A DNA stretch of 64,000 nucleotides from NCBI RefSeq assembly GCF_024055715.1, contig NZ_JAMXMV010000004.1, forward strand, positions 1 through 64,000, in the 5' to 3' direction. This DNA is from Actinoallomurus soli (GTDB taxonomy: Bacteria; Actinomycetota; Actinomycetes; Streptosporangiales; Streptosporangiaceae). The notes under the pieces are model-generated. The model saw nothing but the letters and a program-made list of their open reading frames with translations, was not told where the DNA came from and searched no databases. The position numbers and the translations under genes are program-made. This document shows positions 54,332 to 62,660 of this stretch, piece after piece; position 1 is the stretch's first letter, and each line of letters opens with the position of its first letter.

Positions 54332-55572
54332 GCCGAGATGCCCTTCTGGACGAGCTTGCCCGCGTCCGCGGCCGAGGTGCCGCCCAGCATCTTCTGCAGG
54401 GCCAGCCCCTCCTGGTCACGGCCGAGGGGGTTCCCGTAGCCGAAGTCGACGACCATGATGTACGTCGCCCCGTGCTGCTGGTAGCCCTGGTAGGCCTGGG
54501 TGAGCAGCGGGTCGCCGGGGGTCGTGCCGGGCACGGTCGAGATCTGCTTGAGCGTGCTCGCGTACAGCTGCCCGAACTCCGGCGTCGCCATCCACTTGAC
54601 CAGCTCGAGCGCCTCGCTCTTGTGCTCGGAGTGCGCGTTCACGCCGAACGACCCGTCGACGTAGCCGGAGGTCAGCGGCTGGTTCACCTTGGCGCCCGGC
54701 GCGGGCGGTGCGTCGAACCAGCCGATCTGCAGGTCCGGCGTCGTCTTGGTGAACGGCCCGATCTCGTACGAGCCGCCCGGGTACATCGCGGCCTTGCCGC
54801 TGGTGAACAGCGTCTGCGCGTCGGGGTAGTCGACGGCGGTGACCTGGTTCGGGAAGTACTGCTTCAGGTCCGCGACGGTCTGCAGCGACGCCGTGTAGTC
54901 CGGGTCGGTGAAGTCCTTCTTGCCGGTGAGGACGGCCTGCTCGAAGTCGTTGCCGCCCTCGCGCGTCGCGCCGAAGATCTGGTGGTCGATCGCCAGCACC
55001 CACGGCTGCAGGCCGCTCGTGGCCATCGGCGTGATGCCGGCCTTCTTGAGCTTGTCGCAGGCGGCGGTGAAGTCGGCCCACGTCTTCGGCGGCTGGATGC
55101 CCTGGTCGGCGAAGATCTTCTTGTTGTAGAGGATCCCGAGCGTCTGCAGGGCGTACGGGACGCCGTACAGCTTGCCGTCGTCCTTGCCCTTGGCCGCCTG
55201 CAGCACCTTGTCCTGCCAGCCGCTGACGTTCACCTGGCCGTCGAGCGGCACCAGGTTGCCGGCCTTGATGTAGGACTGCAGCGGCCCGTACGGCTTGAGC
55301 TGGACCACGTCCGGCCCGCCGGTCGCCTTCTTCAGCTCGTTCGGCAGCACCGTCAGGTAGTCGGTGCTCTTGATCGGCTTGTAGTCGACGACGACCTTCG
55401 GGTGCTTCTTCTCGTACGCGTCGAAGATCTTCTGGTAACCCGCGGTGTCCTCCGGCCGCCAGGTCTCGACCGTGAGGTGGACCTTGCCGCCGCCGCCACT
55501 GGTGCTCGGTGCGCACGCCGGGAGGGCGAGGGTTGCGCCCAGCGCCGCGACGAGCGCGCAGAATTTCCGCAT
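54307..55572 (-). CDS. sugar ABC transporter substrate-binding lipoprotein
   Basis: This 421-residue lipoprotein has the lipobox ALPAC (Cys about 20) and the SBP family 1 fold: VHLTVETWRPEDTAGYQKIFDAYEKKHPKVVVDYKPI, LYGVPYALQTLGILYNKKIFADQGI, AMYPGGSYEIGPF and FGVNAHSEHKSEALELVKWMA. The ligand is unknown from sequence. Position directly after murQ, 40 bases away, suggests MurNAc or a GlcNAc-MurNAc muropeptide sugar. The ATG at 55572 has AAAGGGG 11 bases upstream. Confidence 0.92.
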   Translation of the reverse strand: MRKFCALVAALGATLALPACAPSTSGGGGKVHLTVETWRPEDTAGYQKIFDAYEKKHPKVVVDYKPIKSTDYLTVLPNELKKATGGPDVVQLKPYGPLQSYIKAGNLVPLDGQVNVSGWQDKVLQAAKGKDDGKLYGVPYALQTLGILYNKKIFADQGIQPPKTWADFTAACDKLKKAGITPMATSGLQPWVLAIDHQIFGATREGGNDFEQAVLTGKKDFTDPDYTASLQTVADLKQYFPNQVTAVDYPDAQTLFTSGKAAMYPGGSYEIGPFTKTTPDLQIGWFDAPPAPGAKVNQPLTSGYVDGSFGVNAHSEHKSEALELVKWMATPEFGQLYASTLKQISTVPGTTPGDPLLTQAYQGYQQHGATYIMVVDFGYGNPLGRDQEGLALQKMLGGTSAADAGKLVQKGISAWFKPSGG

Positions 55573-55612
55573 GAGGAGGTTGACCCCTTTCTGAGCTGCC
55601 CCCGACGTCTTG

Positions 55613-56539
55613 CTACTGGCCCTCAGGCCGGATCCTGCGCATCGCCTCTCGCACCGAGCCCCCGGTCTCTTCCAGCGCTCCGGCGGCGCGGTCGGAGGGC
55701 ACGTCGCACAACAGGGAGAGCAACGCGATGCGCGTGTCGCCGCCGGCATCCGCCAGCGCCGCCGCGCACGTCTCGGCGTCCAGACCGGTCGCCTCGACCA
55801 GGATCTTGATCACGCGGCCGCGCAGCTTGGAGTTGAGCGCGTTGACGCTGACCATGAGGTTGGAGTAGGTGCGGCCGAGCCGCACCATCGCAGCGGTGGA
55901 CATGGCGTTCAGCACCAGCTTGGTCGCGGTGCCCGCCTTCATCCGGGTCGAGCCGGTGACGGCCTCGGGCCCGGTCTCCACGGCGATGTTGACGTCGACC
56001 TCCGAGCCGAACGCCGTCCGCGGGTTCGAGCTGATCAGCGCGGTGTGCGCGCCCTGCCGGGCCGCGGCGCGCAGCGCGCCCACGACGTACGGCGTGCGGC
56101 CGCTCGCGGTGATGCCGACGGCGAGCTCGCCGAGGCGCACGTCCGCGGCGTCGCGGGCCCCGAGGTCCTCGTCGTCCTCGACGTCCTCGATCGCCTGCGA
56201 GAGCGCGCCGAGCCCGCCCGCGTGGTGGGCGACGAAGAGGTCCGGGCTGACGCCGTACGTCGGCGGGAGCTCGGCGGCGTCCAGCACCGCGAGCCGCCCG
56301 GAGGTGCCGGCGCCGAAGTAGTGCACGCGCCCGCCGCCGCGCAGCGCGTCGACGGCGAAGTCGACGGCCTGGGCGATCTGCGGCAGCACCTTCGCCACCG
56401 CGCCGGGCACCTGCTCGTCCTCGGCGTTGATCAAACGGAGCATGTCCAGGGTGGGCAGCAGGTCGATGTCGATGGTGCGCGGATTGCGACCCTCGGTGGG
56501 GACCCCCCGCAGAACCCCGACGGAGAGACGATCGGTCAC
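55613..56539 (-). CDS. murQ: N-acetylmuramic acid 6-phosphate etherase
   Basis: MurQ splits the lactyl ether of MurNAc-6-phosphate to give GlcNAc-6-phosphate and D-lactate, the key step in MurNAc salvage. The 308-residue protein has the family start TEGRNPRTIDIDLLPTLDMLRLINAED, the SIS domain core VHYFGAGTSGRLAVLDAAELPPTYG (with the catalytic Glu in DAAELPP), VGITASGRTPYVVGAL and TGSTRMKAGTATKLVLNAMSTAAM. The GTG overlaps the murR stop in GTGA. Neighbours form a complete salvage pathway. The name is secure. Confidence 0.96.
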   Translation of the reverse strand: MTDRLSVGVLRGVPTEGRNPRTIDIDLLPTLDMLRLINAEDEQVPGAVAKVLPQIAQAVDFAVDALRGGGRVHYFGAGTSGRLAVLDAAELPPTYGVSPDLFVAHHAGGLGALSQAIEDVEDDEDLGARDAADVRLGELAVGITASGRTPYVVGALRAAARQGAHTALISSNPRTAFGSEVDVNIAVETGPEAVTGSTRMKAGTATKLVLNAMSTAAMVRLGRTYSNLMVSVNALNSKLRGRVIKILVEATGLDAETCAAALADAGGDTRIALLSLLCDVPSDRAAGALEETGGSVREAMRRIRPEGQ

Positions 56540-57465
56540 CTGCGTCTCCGATCTGATCCGACACGGCGGACCCGGACCGCCTCGCGGGTGGCCTCCAGGG
56601 CCTGCCGGGTCGGTTCGTACGTGCGCTGCGCGACGCCGACGAAGACGCAGTCGACGACGGTCAGCTGGGCCAGGCGGCTCGCCGTCGCACCCGACCGGAA
56701 GGTCGTCTCGCGCGCCGCGGTGGTCAGGACGTAGTCGGCGACCTCGGCGATCGGCGAGCGCGGGAAGTTGGTCAGCGCGACGGTGGTGGCGCCGCGCCGC
56801 TTGGCGACGCCGAGCGCGTCGATCGTGTCGACCGTCGTGCCGGTGTGGGAGATGCCGACCGCGACGTCTCCGGGCTCCAGGACGGCCGCGCTGGTGAGCA
56901 TGATGTGCGCGTCGGACCAGCCGTAGGAGATGCGCCCGATGCGGTGCAGCTTCTGCTGGAAGTCCAGGGCGACGAACGCGCTGGCGCCCACGCCGTAGAT
57001 GTCGACCCGGCGGGCGTCGACGATCGCCGCGACGACCCGCTCGAGGGCCTCGATGTCGAGCTGGTTGGCGGTCTCCTCGACCGCCCGCGCGTCGGCGAAG
57101 GAGATCTTCTCCACGACCTGCTGGAGCGTGTCATCGGTGCTGATGTCGCTGCCGACGACGCGCCCGCCGGTCACCCCCTGGGCGCGCCCGGCCTCGGTGG
57201 CCAGGGTCAGCCGCAGCTCGGGATAGCCGGCGAAGCCGATCGCCCGGCAGAACCGGATGACCGTCGTCTCGGAGGTGCCGCACGCCTGCGCGAGCTCGGT
57301 GATGGTGGAATTGGCCACCGCCTCCGGATCGTCGATGACGCGCTGGGCGACACGCGCCTCCGCGGGGGGCAGTGAGGGCAACAGGGAACGGACGCGAACG
57401 ACCGTGCTGAGCGACGCTCCGGCACTGTCGGCCGCGGACCCGGCGTCGGGCCCGACCTTGCTCAT
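56536..57465 (-). CDS. murR: RpiR-family regulator of the MurNAc salvage operon
   Basis: This 309-residue regulator has an N-terminal RpiR-type helix-turn-helix (ANSTITELAQACGTSETTVIRFCRAIGFAGYPELRLTLA) and a C-terminal SIS sugar-phosphate-sensing domain (VDIYGVGASAFVALDFQQKLHRIG, GDVAVGISHTGTTVDTIDAL). MurR of E. coli, in the same family and gene context, represses murQP and responds to MurNAc-6-phosphate. The ATG at 57465 has no Shine-Dalgarno sequence; the promoter at 57473-57501 places the transcript start at about the A of the ATG, so it is probably leaderless. Co-transcribed with murQ and the ABC genes. Confidence 0.9.
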   Translation of the reverse strand: MSKVGPDAGSAADSAGASLSTVVRVRSLLPSLPPAEARVAQRVIDDPEAVANSTITELAQACGTSETTVIRFCRAIGFAGYPELRLTLATEAGRAQGVTGGRVVGSDISTDDTLQQVVEKISFADARAVEETANQLDIEALERVVAAIVDARRVDIYGVGASAFVALDFQQKLHRIGRISYGWSDAHIMLTSAAVLEPGDVAVGISHTGTTVDTIDALGVAKRRGATTVALTNFPRSPIAEVADYVLTTAARETTFRSGATASRLAQLTVVDCVFVGVAQRTYEPTRQALEATREAVRVRRVGSDRRRR

Positions 57466-57468
57466 GCA

Positions 57469-57479
57469 GGAAATTTTCC
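57469..57479. promoter_or_regulatory. inverted repeat overlapping the murR -10, candidate MurR operator
   Basis: GGAAA and TTTCC flank one T at 57469-57479, directly on the -10 of the predicted murR promoter. An autoregulatory MurR site here would also control the divergent kinase gene. Support is symmetry and position only. Confidence 0.4.
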
Positions 57480-57501
57480 GACGAAACCCATTCCCTGTCA
57501 A
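57473..57501 (-). promoter_or_regulatory. promoter of the murR-murQ-ABC operon
   Basis: On the minus strand, a consensus -35 TTGACA (57501-57496) and a GAAAAT -10 (57478-57473) are separated by exactly 17 bases. Transcription should start near 57466, one base before the murR ATG. This suggests a leaderless message. Confidence 0.65.
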
Positions 57502-57507
57502 TATGCG

Positions 57508-58578
57508 ATGTTCTACGGTCACAGTGTGTGTCCCAATTTGAGTGGTCCGTATGTCGTGGGAGTGGACGCCGGCGGCACCAACACCCGTGCCGCGATCGTC
57601 ACGCTCGATGGCATCGTCGCTGGTCGCGGCCGTGGACCTGGTGCCAATCCTAACTCCAGCACCGATCCGGCCGGGGCTCTGGCCAGCGCCGTCGGCGACG
57701 CTCTGGGCGACCTGGACCGACTACAGGTCGTAGGCGGCGTTTTCGGGATCGCCGGCGCCGGCGCGGCCGGACGGTCGAAAGCGGTCGCCGCCGCGACCGC
57801 CGCGTGGCGGGAACTGGGCCTCCTGGGTGAACCGGAGGTCGTCACCGACATCGCGGTCGCGTTCGCCGCCGGGAGCCCCGCGCCCGCCGGGCTCGTCGTC
57901 TTCGGCGGCACCGGAGCGGGTGCGGCCGTGGTCGACGACGGCGAGGTCGTGCGCCGCGCCGACGGCTACGGGTGGCTGGTCGGCGACGAGGGCTCCGGCG
58001 TGTGGATCGGCGCCGAGGCGGTACGCGCGGCGCTGCGCGCCTACGACGGGCGCGGACGGCCCACCACCCTGGCCGAGAGCGTGCCGAGGCTGCTGCTCGG
58101 CGAGGCCGCGGGCCCGCTCCTCGCCGACGTCGATCTGAAGGCCCTGACCGACGGCGCCGGCGACACCGGCGCGGCCGCGATGTCCTCCGGCGCCGCGCTG
58201 CCCCAGGCGGTGCTCAGGGAGGTGTACGGCGGGCCGCCCGCCGGGCTCGGCCGCGCGGCCCCGCTGGTCACCGCCGCGGCCGCGGCGGGCGACGAGGTGG
58301 CGCGGCGGATCGTCGCGGAGGCCGCGGAGTGGTTGCTCGCCGACGTCGACGCCGTGCGCCCCGCGCTGGAGGAGATCATCGGCGCGGGCCGGGACGGCGG
58401 ATCCGGGCCGGGGATCGTGGTCGCCGGTTCGCTTCTGGAGAAGGGACCCATCGCCGAGGCCGTATGGGCCGGGTTGCGCGAGCGGTTCGGCGCCGACGCC
58501 TCCGTGGCCAGTGACGGCACGCTCGGCGCCACCCGCCTGGCCCTGCGCCGGGCGCGATCCCGTACGGCGGACGAATGA
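57508..58578 (+). CDS. nagK: N-acetylglucosamine/N-acetylmuramic acid kinase (BadF/BadG ATPase family)
   Basis: This 356-residue kinase has the family phosphate-1 motif VVGVDAGGTNTRAAIV, FGIAGAGAAGRSKA, a phosphate-2 region TDIAVAFAAG, GLVVFGGTGAGA and VGDEGSGVWIGAEAVRAAL. Related enzymes phosphorylate GlcNAc; the clostridial MurK of this family also acts on MurNAc. Divergent from murR with 42 bases between starts. An ABC importer delivers unphosphorylated sugar, so a kinase is required upstream of MurQ, and this gene fits. The start is uncertain; in-frame GTG 57526 and TTG 57538 are alternatives. Confidence 0.88.
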   Translation: MFYGHSVCPNLSGPYVVGVDAGGTNTRAAIVTLDGIVAGRGRGPGANPNSSTDPAGALASAVGDALGDLDRLQVVGGVFGIAGAGAAGRSKAVAAATAAWRELGLLGEPEVVTDIAVAFAAGSPAPAGLVVFGGTGAGAAVVDDGEVVRRADGYGWLVGDEGSGVWIGAEAVRAALRAYDGRGRPTTLAESVPRLLLGEAAGPLLADVDLKALTDGAGDTGAAAMSSGAALPQAVLREVYGGPPAGLGRAAPLVTAAAAAGDEVARRIVAEAAEWLLADVDAVRPALEEIIGAGRDGGSGPGIVVAGSLLEKGPIAEAVWAGLRERFGADASVASDGTLGATRLALRRARSRTADE

Positions 58579-58617
58579 CCGCTTTACGCGGCGGCGGGTT
58601 CGGGTGAGGATTTGCCA

Positions 58618-58662
58618 GGGGCGTGGGACGGCGACCGGCGGGGTCTCGTCGTCCCACGCCCC
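58618..58662. terminator. 13-bp stem-loop, bidirectional terminator
   Basis: GGGGCGTGGGACG (58618-58630) pairs perfectly with 58650-58662 across a 19-base loop. It lies between the convergent kinase and GH3 genes, 40 bases past the kinase stop. Confidence 0.65.
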
Positions 58663-58687
58663 CTTGCCCGGAAGTTCGGTCCGGGTG

Positions 58688-58719
58688 CCGCCTCATCGAT
58701 CCGGACATCGATGAGGCGG
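58688..58719. terminator. second 13-bp stem-loop between convergent genes
   Basis: CCGCCTCATCGAT (58688-58700) pairs perfectly with 58707-58719 across the 6-base loop CCGGAC. It is 22 bases beyond the GH3 stop on the minus strand, so it probably ends that transcript, while 58618-58662 ends the kinase transcript. Confidence 0.65.
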
Positions 58720-58740
58720 GCACGCCGGCCGGGCGCCTTA

Positions 58741-60573
58741 CTACTTCTTGTGGAAGGTGAGCCCGGTCCCGAAGGGGTACAGGACCTTGGTCGGGTCACC
58801 CGCGACGGGGATCATGACGGGCAGCTTGCCCTTCGGGCTGATCTCGCCGAACAGCACCTTGGTCAGCGACTCCAGCGTCGCCGGCGTGTAGCCGTAGGTG
58901 GCCAGGTAGGTCTGCGCCTCGGGGAAGTACGCGATGTCGTACGCGTCGCGCACCGCCGCCACGATCACCGGCTTGCCGGTGGCCACCAGCGCCTTGACGA
59001 GATCGGCCTGGCCCGGGCCGTTGTGGCCGGAGCCCGGGTCGACGTCCCAGGCGCGGTTGGTCGTGACGACGACGAGGTCGTTGTCCTGGGCCTTGGCGAC
59101 CGCCTGGTCGATCGTCGCCTGCGACGGGCTCGTGCCGGTCTGGTAGACGGTCGTGGCCGGGCCCCGCTTGTGGATGTCGTTGGCGAGCGTCTGAGTCGTC
59201 GCGACGCCGTAGCCGGTCACGAGGACCTTCCGCCCGTCCTTCGGCAGCGGCAGCACGTCGTTCTTGACCAGCGTGATGGTGCGGTCGGTGACCCGCTGCT
59301 CGGTGGCGAGGTGCGCGGGCGTGCCGACGATGTCGGCGACCTTCCCCTCGTCGACGTACGGGTTCGCGAACAGGCCGTGCTTCTTCTTCACCTCGAGGAG
59401 CCGGTAGACCGACTCGTCGATCCGGGACTCGGTCAGCTCGCCGCTCTTCACCGCGTTGATCACGGAGTTGAGCTGCAGGTCGAACAGGCCGTTGCCCTTC
59501 GCGTCCGTCGGCGGCTTCTCCAGCTCGTCCGCGCCCGCCTTGATCGCCAGCACCGGCACGCGGTCGTCGCCGTACTTGTCACGGACGCCCTGCATGCCGA
59601 GCGCGTCGGTGGCGATGACGCCCTTGAAGTGCAGCTGATCGCGCAGGATGCCGGTCAGGATCGGCTTGGACAGCGTCGCCGGGTCACCGGACGGGTCCAG
59701 CGCCGGGACGACGATGTGCGCCGTCATGATCGAGTCGACGCCGTGCGCGATGGCCGCCTTGAAGGGCGGCTCGTCGAGCTTCTCCCACTGCTCCCGCGTG
59801 TGGTTGATGACCGGCACGCCGGTGTGGCTGTCGGTGGCGGCGTCGCCGTGGCCCGGGAAGTGCTTGGCCGTCGGGATGACGCCCGCGGCCTGGTAGCCGT
59901 CGACCTCCGCCGCCACGAACTTCGAGACGAGCTGCGGGTCGGAGCCGAAGGACCGTACGCCGATCACCGGGTTGGCCGGGTTGGTGTTCACGTCGGCGTC
60001 CGGGGCGTAGTCGGTGTTGATGCCGATCGCCCGCAGCTCCTGCCCCGTGATCTTCGAGGTCTCGTACGCGTCGCGGGGCCGGCGTCCGGCCCCGAGGGCC
60101 TGGCTGCCGGGGAACTGGGTGAACGGCGCGGGGACCCGGGTCACCACGCTGCCCTGCTCCTGGTCCGTGACGATCGTCATCGGGATCGGCACCCGCTGGC
60201 GCATCGCGGCCTGCTGGATCCCGTTGGACAGGTGCGCGACCTGCTGCGGGCTCGCGAGGTTCGGCGGATCCACCGAGTAGTAGATGATCCCGCCGGGGTG
60301 GTACTTGTCGATCAGCTGCGCGGCGTTGTCGACGCCGTACAGCTTCCGGTTGGCCGCGACGGCGGCCGGGTCCGTGGTGTCGGCGCTGGTGCCGTACACC
60401 TGCAGGACGAACAGCTGGGCGACCTTCTCCTGGAGGGTCATCGAGTGGAGGATCCGCAGGACGCTCTGGTCCTTGCCGGGCGAGGACGCGGCCTGGGCGG
60501 TTCCCGCGCCCAGACCCGCGATCGCCACCAATGACGCCGTGCTGATCGCGGCGAGCCGTCGGCGACGGGACAT
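58741..60573 (-). CDS. nagZ: secreted GH3 beta-N-acetylhexosaminidase (NagZ type)
   Basis: This 610-residue exported enzyme has a signal peptide (1-28, AGLGAGTAQA), a GH3 TIM barrel and a C-terminal GH3 alpha/beta domain (about 430-605). The NagZ hallmark KHFPGHGDAATDSHTG (catalytic His) and the nucleophile Asp in GVIATDALGM are present, as is YHPGGIIYY. It should release terminal GlcNAc from muropeptides or chitin-like chains outside the cell, as Bacillus NagZ does. The ATG follows GGAAGGAG at 5 bases. It lies opposite the kinase gene and next to a paralogue. Confidence 0.93.
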   Translation of the reverse strand: MSRRRRLAAISTASLVAIAGLGAGTAQAASSPGKDQSVLRILHSMTLQEKVAQLFVLQVYGTSADTTDPAAVAANRKLYGVDNAAQLIDKYHPGGIIYYSVDPPNLASPQQVAHLSNGIQQAAMRQRVPIPMTIVTDQEQGSVVTRVPAPFTQFPGSQALGAGRRPRDAYETSKITGQELRAIGINTDYAPDADVNTNPANPVIGVRSFGSDPQLVSKFVAAEVDGYQAAGVIPTAKHFPGHGDAATDSHTGVPVINHTREQWEKLDEPPFKAAIAHGVDSIMTAHIVVPALDPSGDPATLSKPILTGILRDQLHFKGVIATDALGMQGVRDKYGDDRVPVLAIKAGADELEKPPTDAKGNGLFDLQLNSVINAVKSGELTESRIDESVYRLLEVKKKHGLFANPYVDEGKVADIVGTPAHLATEQRVTDRTITLVKNDVLPLPKDGRKVLVTGYGVATTQTLANDIHKRGPATTVYQTGTSPSQATIDQAVAKAQDNDLVVVTTNRAWDVDPGSGHNGPGQADLVKALVATGKPVIVAAVRDAYDIAYFPEAQTYLATYGYTPATLESLTKVLFGEISPKGKLPVMIPVAGDPTKVLYPFGTGLTFHKK

Positions 60574-60615
60574 TCAGACTCCTTCCGTCCGCCCCCGAGA
60601 CGAAATCGTAAAAAA

Positions 60616-60652
60616 GTGACTAGACGAAACCGGTCTGGCGAAAGTTAGTCAC
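60616..60652. promoter_or_regulatory. inverted repeat upstream of the secreted nagZ gene
   Basis: GTGACTA (60616-60622) and TAGTCAC (60646-60652) are exact complements 23 bases apart, 43 bases before the nagZ start. Between them lie CTAGACG and GGTCTGG elements. The layout suits an operator around the promoter; DasR-like half-sites can be imagined, but no full DasR site is present. Confidence 0.4.
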
Positions 60653-60725
60653 ACATTCGGACGCGCGTCAACGGTCGATCACTCACTCGCTGGTCAGCGG
60701 CCCGCGCGAGCGAGCGCGCGGTGGG

Positions 60726-62012
60726 TCAGCGGCCCGCGCGGACGTGCGCGGCGACCCGCCGCGCGGCCGCCCGGTGCTCCGCGGAGCCCACGATGTCGGA
60801 GGCGCGGGACGCGTCGACGTACGGCGAGCGGAGGATGCCGCGGTCCTGCTTCATCCGCAGGATGCGGGTCACCGCCTGGTCGAGACGGCTCTGCGGGATC
60901 CGGCCCGACCGCACCGCCGACAGGACGGCGCGGTAGGCGCCGTCCAGGCTCGGCGGCATGAGGAGCATGTCCGCGCCGGCCCGTACGGCCCGCACCGCCG
61001 CCTCCGGCGCGCCGTACTTCATCCGCGCGCCCGCCATGCTGAGCGAGTCGGTCACCACGACGCCGTCGTAGCCGAGCTTGTCGCGGAGCAGGCCGGTCAG
61101 GACGGTCTTGGACATCGTCGCCGGGTCGCCGGAGTCGTCGAGGCCGGGCACGACGATGTGCGCCGTCATGATCATGTCGACGTGGTGCGCGATGGCGGTC
61201 TTGAACGGGGGCGCGTCGAGGCGCTCCCACGTCGCCATGGAGTGCTTGATCACCGGCAGGCCGGTGTGGCTGTCGGTCGCGGTGTCGCCGTGCCCGGGGA
61301 AGTGCTTGGCGGTCGCGACGACCCCGGTCGCCCGGTAGGCGTCGATCGCGACGCCGACGAGGTGGGCGACCTCCTTCGGGTCGGCGCCGAACGACCGTAC
61401 GCCGATCACCGGGTTGCGCGGGTTGACGTTGACGTCGGCGACCGGCGCGAAGTCCTGGTTGATGCCGACCGCGCGCAGCTCCTCGCCGGTGACCCGCGCC
61501 GCGGTGCGCACGTCGTCGTCGGGGTCCCTGGTCGACGCGAGCGCCTTGTTGGTCGGGAAGTGCGTGATGTACGGCAGACGGGAGACGATGCCCTGCTCCT
61601 CGTCGGTGCCGATGAGCAGCGGGACGCCGCCGTCCTTCTGCGCGGCGCGCTGCAGGCCGTTGGACAGCGTCGCGGTCTGGTGGGCCGTGCGCAGGTTGTT
61701 CGGGAAGTAGATGACGCCGCCGGGGTGGTACTTCGCGATCATCGCCGCACCGGTGGCCGCGGTCGTGCCCTGCACGGTCGGGATGAACAGCTGACCGACC
61801 TTCTCCGCCGTGCTCATCCGCCGCACGAGCGCCGCGACCGGGTCGGGCGTGGGAGTGGGCGTGGCGCTCGGGGAGGTCCGGACGCCCGCCGCGGTGCGCC
61901 GCGCGTGCCCGTCGTCGGAGCGGGCCGCCGACCCGCCGCACGCGGTCGCCGAGGCCGCCGCGGTCATCACGGCCACCGCGGACAGGAGCCGCAGGCCACC
62001 GGTCCGTCTCAC
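60726..62012 (-). CDS. nagZ: lipoprotein GH3 beta-N-acetylhexosaminidase (NagZ type)
   Basis: This 428-residue lipoprotein has the lipobox ATAC (Cys about 25) and a single GH3 barrel without the C-terminal domain of its neighbour. KHFPGHGDTATDSHTG and the nucleophile Asp in VVVTDSLSM are present, with YHPGGVIYFPNN. It is close to Mycobacterium LpqI, which releases MurNAc-related sugar from muropeptides. I chose the GTG at 62012 for GGGGAGGG 7 bases upstream; an ATG at 62036 in the same frame is possible. The two GH3 genes are tandem duplicates that diverged in anchoring and length. Confidence 0.92.
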   Translation of the reverse strand: MRRTGGLRLLSAVAVMTAAASATACGGSAARSDDGHARRTAAGVRTSPSATPTPTPDPVAALVRRMSTAEKVGQLFIPTVQGTTAATGAAMIAKYHPGGVIYFPNNLRTAHQTATLSNGLQRAAQKDGGVPLLIGTDEEQGIVSRLPYITHFPTNKALASTRDPDDDVRTAARVTGEELRAVGINQDFAPVADVNVNPRNPVIGVRSFGADPKEVAHLVGVAIDAYRATGVVATAKHFPGHGDTATDSHTGLPVIKHSMATWERLDAPPFKTAIAHHVDMIMTAHIVVPGLDDSGDPATMSKTVLTGLLRDKLGYDGVVVTDSLSMAGARMKYGAPEAAVRAVRAGADMLLMPPSLDGAYRAVLSAVRSGRIPQSRLDQAVTRILRMKQDRGILRSPYVDASRASDIVGSAEHRAAARRVAAHVRAGR

Positions 62013-62098
62013 TCGCCGCCCTCCCCGAGCCGTCATCGCACCCGCACGACGCTAACCTCCGGACCCGCATGCGGCAAACGCCCCGGTCGGCGGACCGG

Positions 62099-62581
62099 TC
62101 AGGACGAGCGGTAGCCGGGGTGCACGCCCGGGGTCAGTCCCTGCTGCTCGGCGACACGGCGGAGCAGCGCGGTCAACTGCGTGTGCTCGTCAGGCGAGAG
62201 CGCCGCGCAGACGTCCCGCTCGTGCGCGGCTCCCACCTTGCGCAGCTCGGCCAGCAGCTCGACACCCCGTTCGGTCAGGTACAGCGCGTGCGAGCGCCGG
62301 TCGTCCGGATTCTTGCGCCGCTCGATCAGGCCGCGCGTTTCCAGCTCGTCCGCGAACGGCACGAAGCGGCTCGGCGGCATCCCGAGGTCCTCGGCGAGCC
62401 GGCGCTGGCTGCGGCCGGGCGTCGCGGCCAGCATCCGCAGCAGCCCCGCCTGCGGAGGTGTCAGGTCCAGCGCGGCGATCCGCGCTGCGAACGCCCGTGC
62501 CGCGTGCGCCCCGAGCTGAGCCAGCAGGAAGGCCGCGCCTCCCTGCGTCGCGGAGCGCTCGGCCTCCTCGTTCGTGCCCAT
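62099..62581 (-). CDS. MarR-family transcriptional regulator
   Basis: This 160-residue winged-helix protein has the MarR pattern: LDLTPPQAGLLRMLAATPGRSQRRLAEDLGMPPSRFVPFADELETRGLIERRKNPDDRRSHALYLTERGVELLAEL. The ATG at 62581 gives MGTNEEAERS and has no Shine-Dalgarno sequence; the upstream frame is not MarR-like. It is divergent from the membrane protein at 62661. A 15-bp palindrome in the 79-base gap is its probable operator. Confidence 0.9.
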   Translation of the reverse strand: MGTNEEAERSATQGGAAFLLAQLGAHAARAFAARIAALDLTPPQAGLLRMLAATPGRSQRRLAEDLGMPPSRFVPFADELETRGLIERRKNPDDRRSHALYLTERGVELLAELRKVGAAHERDVCAALSPDEHTQLTALLRRVAEQQGLTPGVHPGYRSS

Positions 62582-62594
62582 ACGGAGAATGTAT

Positions 62595-62609
62595 ACGATT
62601 GACAATCGT
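62595..62609. promoter_or_regulatory. palindrome, candidate MarR operator
   Basis: ACGATTG and CAATCGT flank a single A, giving a perfect 7-bp-arm palindrome. It lies 14 bases from the marR start and overlaps the -35 of the divergent promoter. MarR proteins typically bind such sites. Confidence 0.65.
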
Positions 62610-62628
62610 TCAAATATGTAATCATTAT
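62599..62628 (+). promoter_or_regulatory. promoter of the membrane protein/SDR operon
   Basis: A consensus -35 TTGACA (62599-62604) is followed, after 18 bases, by CATTAT (62623-62628). The -35 is inside the MarR palindrome, so binding would block it. Confidence 0.6.
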
Positions 62629-62660
62629 TGCGTGTACACGATCCGCGTCGAGGAGATGAG

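Noticed and set aside
60604-60652. Possible DasR site before the secreted nagZ
   Set aside because: Only half-sites (CTAGACG, GGTCTGG) in the wrong spacing; no 16-bp DasR-like palindrome is present.
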